From contig JAVHLL010000012.1 in assembly GCA_031082155.1 (NCBI GenBank), positions 18,041 through 82,040 of the forward strand: a DNA stretch of 64,000 bases, written 5' to 3'. A program made the position numbers and the translations under genes. Source of the stretch: Thermodesulfovibrionales bacterium. Its GTDB lineage: Bacteria > Nitrospirota > Thermodesulfovibrionia > Thermodesulfovibrionales > SM23-35. This document shows positions 52,479 through 58,977 of the stretch, piece after piece. The notes under the pieces were generated by a model that saw nothing but the letters and a program-made list of their open reading frames with translations, ran no database searches and had not been told where the DNA came from. Every line of letters begins with the position of its first letter. The stretch's first letter is position 1.

Positions 52479-52657
52479 CCTCTTATGCAAGCCCTCTCCT
52501 GAGCAATGGTTCGAGAACAAACCAAACCTCATATATTCATCATACCATACAAACTGTATATGACTATACTATGCCTTCCGATAAGATATGGAGTGGTGCA
52601 GGGCAAGCTTGCTCTGCGTGAAAAGAATGTTTTTTCAGCATGTCCCGAGAATATATA

Positions 52658-52686
52658 TTGACTTTTTATTGTTTTTAATTTTATAT
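52658..52686 (+). promoter_or_regulatory. Sigma-70-type promoter for the zinc-ribbon gene
   Basis: TTGACT (52658-52663), a 17-bp spacer, and TTATAT (52681-52686) in an A/T-rich tract. It lies about 130 bp upstream of the small zinc-ribbon ORF and is the clearest promoter I see in the window. The long leader (52693-52815) has no recognised structure. Confidence 0.65.
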
Positions 52687-52815
52687 TTAAAAGTTTGGTA
52701 TTTCCTCTTGAAGGTTGTGCAGTCTTTTTCTGCCGCACTATAGAGAAGAGGCTTGACAGAAGAGGAAGAGGTACGTTTTCAGGAAATGATAATTTTGGTT
52801 TAAGGAGGGAGTACG

Positions 52816-52971
52816 ATGGCAGAGAAAAAATCCAAGACAAATGTGGCAGCACGTTCAGAGTCGAAGAAGAGAGTTCAGTTATGCCGCTATTGCGGGAACA
52901 AGGTAGAGGTTATCCTCGCAGTCGCCTCGAACGGCAAGAGAAAAATGAAACGCCTTTGTTGCGGCGTCTAA
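52816..52971 (+). CDS. 51-residue zinc-ribbon protein, unknown function
   Basis: ATG at 52816 behind AAGGAGGGAG with good spacing. The product has a Lys/Ser-rich N-terminus (MAEKKSKTNVAARSESKKR), then CRYCGNKVEVILAV and a C-terminal RLCCGV, forming a CxxC...CC knuckle. It is flanked by its own promoter (52658-52686) and terminator (52975-53018), so it is a well-delimited single-gene transcription unit. I do not know a family. Its size and basic charge suggest nucleic-acid or ribosome binding, but that is inference. Confidence 0.72.
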   Translation: MAEKKSKTNVAARSESKKRVQLCRYCGNKVEVILAVASNGKRKMKRLCCGV

Positions 52972-52974
52972 TCT

Positions 52975-53018
52975 TTTGTCTTCTGCGGTAACGTTCAGAC
53001 GTTGCTGCAGAAGACAAA
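52975..53018 (+). terminator. Intrinsic terminator of the zinc-ribbon gene
   Basis: A perfect 12-bp stem, TTTGTCTTCTGC (52975-52986) with GCAGAAGACAAA (53007-53018). An inner 5-bp stem AACGT/ACGTT with loop TCAG is stacked inside it, and ATTTTCC follows. Confidence 0.85.
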
Positions 53019-53073
53019 TTTTCCCTACGGACTTTCCCGGCAGACGCTTCCGCGTTTTCACCGCCCGGGTGAT

Positions 53074-54456
53074 TCACTGGCTTACCTCAGTGCGGTTCCT
53101 CCCCCTTCTCTTTGCCGTGTAGAGCGCATCGTCTGTCCTTGTGATAAACGTATCTTCTGTGTCCTGCTTCCTGAACTGCGTTACCCCCAAGCTAATCGTT
53201 ATTCTGCCGACGATTTCGAAGGGATAATGCTCGACGGCAACTCTGATTCTCTCTGCAAGAATCTTTGCCAGTTCCAGTTTTGTTTCCGGTGCAATAATGG
53301 TGAACTCTTCCCCACCCCACCTTACGAGTGCATCGATCTCCCGGAGGTTCTCTTTCACTACCCGGGTAAGGGTTTTCAGGATATAATCACCCACGGTATG
53401 CCCATGCTGGTCATTCACATGCTTGAAGTAATCGATATCAAACATGATCATCGAAAGGGGATGAGCATACCGTTTTACCCTTTCAATCTCCCGCTTGATG
53501 ATCTCATCGAACTTAGTCCTGTTGAACGCCTGGGTAAGCATATCGGTCGTTGCGTTCTTTTCGAGTTCTCTCTCCAGCTTCTTCCGTTTTGTGATATCCC
53601 TGATAATAGCGGAAAAATATATTTCCCTGTCTACTTTCCACATTGCAACCGAAAGTTCCAGCGGGAACTCGCTGCCGTCCTTTCTAAGACCGTGCATCTC
53701 TGTAAACCTTCCAAAATATTTCGATTCTGCTTGTGTCTTCATCCGTTCGATCCCTTTTTGATGATCCTCCCTGTACCGTTCGGGCATTAACATGCGCAGG
53801 GATCTCCCGATTATCTCATCTTCCGAGTATCCGAAAATCTTCTGTGCGCTCATATTCCAGAAAATAATGTCCCCGCTGCTGTTTGCAGAAATGATTGCGT
53901 CCACCGCTGTCTCTGCTATCGTCCGGAATTTTTCTTCACTAAATCTCAATGCCTCTTCCGCCTGTTTGCGCTCGGATATGTTTTCGATAAGGCCGTCATA
54001 CTTTATTAAATGACCTTCCTCGCCATAATAGGGTACAAGGGTATTTCTGATCCAGAGAACCGATCCATCTTTCCGAATTATCCGGTGTTCAACAGGAGGA
54101 ATCGGCAGACCTTTGAGAATATTCCCAATCGCATTTACTGCAATCATGCGGTCATCAGGAAGGATCATCGAGTACCAGAGATAGGGATCAGACTGATAAT
54201 CCTCCGGTTTGTATCCTGTGATCGGATAACAACCCATGCTGTGTTGTGTTGAGATGGCTTCTCCCTCGTTGATTACAACTGTGTAGGTATACCCTGTGAC
54301 CGCATTGACCATTTTTCGGTATCTTTCTTCGCTCTCTCTCAATGCGCCTTCTATCTGTCTGCGCTCTGCCTCAGATTTTTTAAGCTCTCCGACCTGAAGG
54401 CGCATCTCCTTCAGTTCGTCTATAAGCTGCTGTTTTGTTTTTTCTTCGTCCTGCAT
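53074..54456 (-). CDS. PAS-PAS-GGDEF diguanylate cyclase
   Basis: A 460-residue protein: an N-terminal coiled coil (1-40), PAS 1 with a PAC tail (about 42-165), PAS 2 (about 170-290, FRTIAETAVDAIISANSSG) and a GGDEF domain (about 300-460). The active-site motif is GGEEF and the inhibitory I-site RxxD (REID) sits five residues before it, so product feedback is predicted. There are no membrane segments, so it is cytoplasmic. It is a likely source of c-di-GMP for the PilZ proteins and possibly for the riboswitch in this window; PAS ligands are unknown. Confidence 0.93.
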   Translation of the reverse strand: MQDEEKTKQQLIDELKEMRLQVGELKKSEAERRQIEGALRESEERYRKMVNAVTGYTYTVVINEGEAISTQHSMGCYPITGYKPEDYQSDPYLWYSMILPDDRMIAVNAIGNILKGLPIPPVEHRIIRKDGSVLWIRNTLVPYYGEEGHLIKYDGLIENISERKQAEEALRFSEEKFRTIAETAVDAIISANSSGDIIFWNMSAQKIFGYSEDEIIGRSLRMLMPERYREDHQKGIERMKTQAESKYFGRFTEMHGLRKDGSEFPLELSVAMWKVDREIYFSAIIRDITKRKKLERELEKNATTDMLTQAFNRTKFDEIIKREIERVKRYAHPLSMIMFDIDYFKHVNDQHGHTVGDYILKTLTRVVKENLREIDALVRWGGEEFTIIAPETKLELAKILAERIRVAVEHYPFEIVGRITISLGVTQFRKQDTEDTFITRTDDALYTAKRRGRNRTEVSQ

Positions 54457-54619
54457 GGATACATTCCTGTCATTCTAAGCCATTTTCTCCCTGTTCCGCT
54501 TCTTTTGCTATTTTAGGTATATTATAATCCTTCATTCTTCTGAAATATACCCGCCATTTCCTTATTAATTAAGCGCAACGCGCAAGAGGCTCTTTGTTCA
54601 GAGGCAGGAAGTAGTTGGA

Positions 54620-55474
54620 TCAGAGATGAGAAAGAAACTTACTAAGATGCGCCCTGTCATGGTCTGCGAGGTTCAGGAACTCTATGCCGGTATCATAGCG
54701 AACCGCCTGTTCATCGCGAACAGGCAATTGTGACGCTATCCTTCCGGTACACTTGATTGGAGCATTTTTGTCTGCCAGGTATAAGGCCATGGGATATCTC
54801 TGCTCGACAGCATACTCCTGATTTGTCTCGATAAGCATGCCGCCAAGGCTGATTTTTTTTACTGGACACAATGAAGGATACTTCATGAAGGCCTTCCGGT
54901 TACGGTAAATCTTGAACCTCAGTGAGCTTGACAGGTATTGATCCTCCAGTTTTTTCATGTCAGGAACGCCCGATTCCCGCATAAAATCCTTGAGCCTGAT
55001 GAGAGTATAAGGAGGGACTTCCTGAAACTGGACTCCTGTCTGATAGTGTCTGGAACTGGCTTCCGTAGCGTCATCTGTGGGTTCGCGTTCCCAGATAACC
55101 TTGCATTTCAGCGTTCTGTCAATACTTACGTCAGCGAAGTCGAGAAGAACATTTTCACCTGGGGTAACAGTCCTTTTCGTGACAACGCAGGCGCCTCCGA
55201 TACTCATATTCGCGATGTCTACCTCTTCGGAAAGGACCATCTTTGCCTGGAAATCCATGCCCTCGGTGGAATATCTCTCATGTCGTCGCTGCTCCCTGAA
55301 AGACTGTGAAACATTGTCCGTTGCTTCCGTTCCACTCTTCTTCAGCCTTGATTCTCTTTTCAAAACCACGGACCGGGGACGATAAATTTTCTCTCTGTTG
55401 GAATCAAGGGATTCCCTTACCCTCTTCTCCGGAGGAGGAGTCTTAAGAAATTTCAGCCATTGGAAGAGTTTCAT
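54620..55474 (-). CDS. Tandem PilZ-domain protein, second paralogue
   Basis: A 284-residue protein. After a basic, low-complexity N-terminus (1-65), the first PilZ domain carries RRHER and NMSIGGACV, the c-di-GMP-binding pair. The second domain (about 175-284) has KKISLGGMLIETN and lacks a clear RxxxR. The layout and C-terminal region (FLNLADHDRAHLSKFL) mirror the protein at 20071-20736. It lies 163 bp upstream of the diguanylate cyclase on the same strand. Confidence 0.85.
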   Translation of the reverse strand: MKLFQWLKFLKTPPPEKRVRESLDSNREKIYRPRSVVLKRESRLKKSGTEATDNVSQSFREQRRHERYSTEGMDFQAKMVLSEEVDIANMSIGGACVVTKRTVTPGENVLLDFADVSIDRTLKCKVIWEREPTDDATEASSRHYQTGVQFQEVPPYTLIRLKDFMRESGVPDMKKLEDQYLSSSLRFKIYRNRKAFMKYPSLCPVKKISLGGMLIETNQEYAVEQRYPMALYLADKNAPIKCTGRIASQLPVRDEQAVRYDTGIEFLNLADHDRAHLSKFLSHL

Positions 55475-55557
55475 AGTAAAATTGAATTAATATATGCAAT
55501 TTTTGTTCCATTCTCTGAGATTTTCTAATCCACGTAACCCAATGATAAAATTATATT

Positions 55558-55583
55558 TTGTATCAGCTCTTCTGCTGATACAA
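55558..55583. promoter_or_regulatory. Perfect 10-bp inverted repeat between divergent genes
   Basis: TTGTATCAGC (55558-55567) and GCTGATACAA (55574-55583) flank TCTTCT. It sits between the divergently oriented PilZ gene and the small gene at 55785, where a terminator would make little sense, so an operator is more likely. The remaining part of 55475-55784 shows nothing else that I can support. Confidence 0.45.
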
Positions 55584-55784
55584 AGCATTTTCCTCCCCAG
55601 TGTGAAATGATTTCCCCAAGATTAGGAAATTCAGTATATATTCTTTACCTTGAACAAAATATCCCATAAAACAGCTGTTTCGTGGAAAAAACAAAGGCTC
55701 TGTCGCACTATACACCTCACGGTTTGCATATTTCAAAGAGAAGAAAATATGATAAACTACAAAAAACACAAAAAGGGGATAGAT

Positions 55785-55946
55785 ATGGGGAAAAAACAAC
55801 CAGATCCTGAAAAAATGAAGATATTGAGAAGCTTACCACTTGACATCAAGCAATCCCTCACAAAAGAGGAAGTCGACGCTTTTTTGTATGAAGACGTCTG
55901 GCCGGATTCTCTCCGGGAAAAATTAAAGGATTACCTCGTTGACTGA
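55785..55946 (+). CDS. 53-residue hypothetical protein
   Basis: ATG at 55785 preceded by AAAAGGGG. The product MGKKQPDPEKMKILRSLPL continues to LTKEEVDAFLYEDVWPDSLREKLKDYLVD and is acidic and probably all-helical, with no Cys and no membrane segment. The frame is open upstream, but those codons lack a ribosome site. It lies 44 bp before the Spy-like gene. No family is recognised. Confidence 0.6.
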   Translation: MGKKQPDPEKMKILRSLPLDIKQSLTKEEVDAFLYEDVWPDSLREKLKDYLVD

Positions 55947-55990
55947 GAGAATACCATCCATTGTTTAACCCAAAAAATTGGAGGCGGAAT

Positions 55991-56620
55991 ATGAAAAAAG
56001 TCAATGTAATACTGTTGTTAAGTCTTTTCTTCGTGATTACCGGAGGGCTTAATGCATACGCTCAGATGTGCGAATGCATGGGTCAAATGGGAGAAGGAAT
56101 GCAGGAAGACATGCCGATGATGGGAGGGATGAAACACGATGGAAAGGGGATGATGGAAGGATGCATGGGAGAGGACCATCATATCTGGAGGCATCTCATG
56201 GGTCTCGGGCTCGATGAAAAACAAAAAGACACGATTAGGGAAATCAAAAGCGGCCTTATGAAAGATATGATAAAGAAGAAGGCCGAGCGGCAGATTGCAA
56301 AATTGGAACTGAAAGACTTGCTTCACAAAGACCCCGTTGATATGAAGGCAGTCGAAGCAAAACTCAAGCAGATAGCGGAGATTGAGACTGACATCCAGCT
56401 TTCCCATTTAAAAACAAAAGAGACCGTCAAGGCTAAGCTCACTCCTGAGCAGAGAGAAAAATTGAAACAGCTGACCGGCATGGATATGATGATGGGTGGT
56501 AAGGGCATGAAGCCTAGCTGCGGCATGATGGGGGGAATGATGCAGCATGGAGATTCAGGCATGAATCCGCCTGCAGGGAAAGAGGAAAAACCGCCTGCGG
56601 CAGAACAGAAACATCACTAA
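55991..56620 (+). CDS. Spy/CpxP-like periplasmic protein, Met/His-rich
   Basis: A 209-residue protein. The ATG at 55991 has GGAGG 6-7 bp upstream and opens a clean signal peptide (MKKVNVILLLSLFFVITGG... cleaved after AYA). The mature protein starts with CECMGQMGEG, then Met/Gly/His-rich stretches, a helical region with LTPEQREKLKQL (the Spy/CpxP LTxxQ motif), and a second Met/Cys-rich tail. The Met/His/Cys pattern suggests copper or other soft-metal binding in the periplasm. A terminator follows. Confidence 0.82.
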   Translation: MKKVNVILLLSLFFVITGGLNAYAQMCECMGQMGEGMQEDMPMMGGMKHDGKGMMEGCMGEDHHIWRHLMGLGLDEKQKDTIREIKSGLMKDMIKKKAERQIAKLELKDLLHKDPVDMKAVEAKLKQIAEIETDIQLSHLKTKETVKAKLTPEQREKLKQLTGMDMMMGGKGMKPSCGMMGGMMQHGDSGMNPPAGKEEKPPAAEQKHH

Positions 56621-56631
56621 TCTTTCAGAGA

Positions 56632-56670
56632 AGGGGCTGAGGTATCGCTGCTTGGAACGTCTCAGCCCCT
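56632..56670. terminator. Terminator between convergent Spy-like and barrel genes
   Basis: AGGGGCTGAG (56632-56641) pairs with CTCAGCCCCT (56661-56670) over a 19-nt loop, and GTTTGCTCTATTTT follows. It serves the plus-strand gene and possibly both. Confidence 0.7.
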
Positions 56671-56700
56671 GTTTGCTCTATTTTATGAAGTTACCATACG

Positions 56701-58017
56701 TTAATGTCCCATATGCTCAATATGGTTATCACTCATCGTTTTCGTCATGACAGGACTAAACCTCAAATAGCCCTCAACGGAAAAGGGAAGTTCCCCGTAT
56801 ATTCTTCTCAGATCATGCTCAACAGGAGAGACCATGCAGAGCGCTCCGATTGATATTGACACATGATGACTGCTGTAGATTGTACGGGACATACCGAGGG
56901 TAAAGGCGCTGATCGAAAAAAGATCGTGCTCTCTTCCCTCGTCAAGTCCCAATTCTTCACCGGATTTCTTAATAAATTCCATCCTTGTAAACAGTGCATT
57001 CTTCCCGAACCGATAATCCGCCTCTGCAAGAAATGAATTTTGTGCTTTGCCGTGATCCGGTTTATTCATTCCCCAGACCAGCGCTGTTGAAAGCCTGCTG
57101 TCACGAGAAACAGAATAGTTCCCTATAAGCGATGCGGTTGTCCGGTGGATGCTCACCTCCGGCTCAAGGACTTCCGGTTCTTTGATATATGCATGAGAAA
57201 CCTGGAGTCCGGTATTTTCCGAGGGATTCATGGAAAACCTTATGCTTCCGGAATCAAACCGCGGTTCATCAATGTCGTACCGTTTTTCATCCGGTTCTCT
57301 TCCATTAAAGAGTGAGGCATCGATTTTAAATTGTTTGTAAAAGTAACCTGCTGTTATTACCCCAAACGTCACATGCGAAGAATCCTGCCAATGATGACCA
57401 AGAGGCGCATCCGGATTATTCTGTGCTGATGGCCTATGCAGGTATGTGGGCGGTCCGAGAGCAGGTTCTCCGGGAAGGCCGAAATAGAGGAATAGACCGG
57501 AGTCAATCGCTGTTGCAAGACCGTACGAAACAGACAACTCTCCGAAAAGGTCATGCGGGTGCTGCCGGTCGATAAGTCGTCTGTCATGCCAGGTTTCACC
57601 GCTCTGGAAGAGGAGGGGATACCCTTTCCCCCCTTCGGTGAGAAGATCGAGTGAGAGCATACTTCTCAGCATAAGCGCTGAATTATCGCCGAGTTGATGT
57701 TTTCCCATAATCATAAACCAGTTTGGTGCGTCAAATTTCTCATTTCCCCTTGTACCGTCACTCCCGGCATCCTGGTTAGTGTAGCGGAGATATACATTCC
57801 AGTGCAGCATAAAATCCCATGATCCGGATTTGAAATGATGCCCGTGCATGGAGGTAGAATCCGGAAGCCAGCTTGTTCCGGATCCCTCCCGCTGCATAGG
57901 CTGCCCCTGAAAGAGTGCACTCTCCATATCCATCTGTGTTTCTGCATGGCTGTTTCCTATAAAAACAAAAGCACTCCATACGACCAGGAACACACTGATA
58001 ATCCTGAACGAATTCAT
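56701..58017 (-). CDS. Predicted outer-membrane beta-barrel protein
   Basis: A 438-residue protein. The ATG at 58017 is preferred (GGGAGGAACAAAGG upstream) and gives a signal peptide ending near SHAE. The rest alternates short beta strands and turns (GSWDFMLHWNVYLRYTNQD, FRFSMN-type strands, AYIKEPEVLEPEV) with many aromatic ends, typical of a 12-18-strand barrel. His-rich patches (HGHHFK, GHHWQDSSH, SHHVS, NHIEHMGH) are conspicuous. I do not recognise a named family. Convergence with the Met/His-rich Spy-like gene suggests a metal-stress theme. Confidence 0.7.
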   Translation of the reverse strand: MNSFRIISVFLVVWSAFVFIGNSHAETQMDMESALFQGQPMQREGSGTSWLPDSTSMHGHHFKSGSWDFMLHWNVYLRYTNQDAGSDGTRGNEKFDAPNWFMIMGKHQLGDNSALMLRSMLSLDLLTEGGKGYPLLFQSGETWHDRRLIDRQHPHDLFGELSVSYGLATAIDSGLFLYFGLPGEPALGPPTYLHRPSAQNNPDAPLGHHWQDSSHVTFGVITAGYFYKQFKIDASLFNGREPDEKRYDIDEPRFDSGSIRFSMNPSENTGLQVSHAYIKEPEVLEPEVSIHRTTASLIGNYSVSRDSRLSTALVWGMNKPDHGKAQNSFLAEADYRFGKNALFTRMEFIKKSGEELGLDEGREHDLFSISAFTLGMSRTIYSSHHVSISIGALCMVSPVEHDLRRIYGELPFSVEGYLRFSPVMTKTMSDNHIEHMGH

Positions 58018-58604
58018 CCTTTGTTCCTCCCTTCTTATGAGCAATTATTACACAAAAACATAACTCAGTAAACCATTACTACCCGAGTTTATCTGCGATA
58101 CAAAAGTATTCTATGTTTTATTTCGATGTATTTTTGCTGATCAAAAAATGCGGAGAGGTACTGCGCACATACTAAGCACCGCCCTGTACAATAGCTTGCC
58201 TCGATTTAGTTCGATACTATAACAAGCGAAAAGAAAATATGACGGCCTCTCTATCAATAATCCTTCAAGCACATAAATTGACAAAGCGTTTACACTCAGT
58301 AACGGAACAGTTATTATGCAAAATATAGTGATGCGATGAATGATAAGCACAATATATTGATCAGGCAGAGAATTTTAGAAATTATAAAACATTAGTTGTA
58401 ATTTATTTCTAAAACTTATGTATGGCATAAATATAACCATTATCTTTAATAATTAAACCAATTGTAGTCTTGTTAATTTGTTTTCTTTGTGATTTACTTA
58501 ATTTACGCAGACTTAGAGTTCTGAAATACCATTTTAGACGTAACGATGTCAGGGGGGGAGATTTTCCTTAAAACAAAATAAGCACAACACCACAATTTAG
58601 ATAG
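58018..58604. other. A/T-rich intergenic region upstream of the riboswitch
   Basis: 587 bp without a supported gene. One 69-codon minus-strand frame (58141-58350) has no ribosome site or family resemblance. A G7 tract lies at 58552-58558. It presumably contains the promoter of the riboswitch-controlled unit and that of the barrel gene; I could not fix either. Confidence 0.5.
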
Positions 58605-58685
58605 TTTTCTCGACAAAGCCAAACTCTCTGTGAAGAGAGTGCGGAAAGTAACGGGTCTAAAAAAAGATGGCCGAGCTACCGAAAG
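58605..58685 (+). ncRNA. GEMM-type cyclic-dinucleotide riboswitch aptamer
   Basis: The layout matches GEMM-I: P1 5' strand TTTTC (58605-58609) pairs with GAAAG (58681-58685). AAAGCCAAA then leads into stem CTCTCT-GTGA-AGAGAG, a GNRA tetraloop hairpin. The tetraloop-receptor-like GCGGAAAGTAACGGGTCT, a short A-rich second hairpin, and GATGGCCGAGCTACC follow. This aligns block by block with the Vc2 c-di-GMP aptamer. The ligand (c-di-GMP or cGAMP) is left open. It precedes a terminator and a surface-protein gene, a usual GEMM target. Confidence 0.72.
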
Positions 58686-58711
58686 AATTCTTTGGTAGGC
58701 TTGGCTTTTTT
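58670..58711 (+). terminator. Riboswitch expression-platform terminator
   Basis: GCCGAGCTACC (58670-58680) pairs with GGTAGGCTTGGC (58694-58705) with one bulge, followed by T6 (58706-58711). The left arm is also the 3' part of the aptamer, so ligand binding should compete with termination, predicting an ON switch. Confidence 0.7.
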
Positions 58712-58801
58712 ATTGGCATTGAAAGGGGGATTCTGTAGTGATTACAAAATTCTTGACACTGTAGCAAGGAAATAGTTTTTTATTTCTGGTTTCAAGAAAA
58801 A

Positions 58802-58810
58802 GGGGGGGGG
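58802..58810 (+). repeat. Homopolymeric G9 tract in a ribosome-binding position
   Basis: Nine G residues end 1 bp before the ATG at 58812 and take the place of its Shine-Dalgarno. Other G tracts are G7 at 58552-58558 and G7 at 58964-58970 just before the giant gene's GTG. Slippage would alter ribosome-site strength and spacing. Confidence 0.6.
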
Positions 58811-58811
58811 A

Positions 58812-58977
58812 ATGAAAAAACTATTAGAACTTGGATGTTTGTTCGTAATTTTTTATGGGCGTTGCGGCCATAGCAATGGCTGACACGTTCACAACTGATG
58901 ATTACGGTGTAGACTTCGCTATCCGTGATAGTGGCTTTTTCTATAATGTCTTAAATGTTTATAGGGGGGGAATGTGA
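58812..58977 (+). pseudogene. Short secreted ORF split by a T6 tract
   Basis: ATG at 58812 encodes MKKLLELGCLFVIF, then the frame leaves the signal peptide and stops. Removing one T from the T6 tract (58849-58854) joins it to MGVAAIAMADTFTTDDYGVDFAIRDSG, a perfect signal peptide with an AMA cleavage site followed by about 33 residues to a TGA at 58975. The TGA overlaps the GTG start of the giant gene. It is therefore a frameshifted or phase-variable small secreted protein, or the remnant of a larger one, or an assembly error. Confidence 0.55.

Noticed and set aside
55563..55799. 78-codon minus-strand ORF with Phe/Tyr-rich sequence
   Set aside because: It overlaps the operator-like inverted repeat and the plus-strand small gene, and reads as low-complexity A/T-rich translation.
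58141..58350. 69-codon minus-strand ORF in the A/T-rich gap before the riboswitch
   Set aside because: No ribosome site, no recognisable motif, and codon content unlike neighbouring genes.
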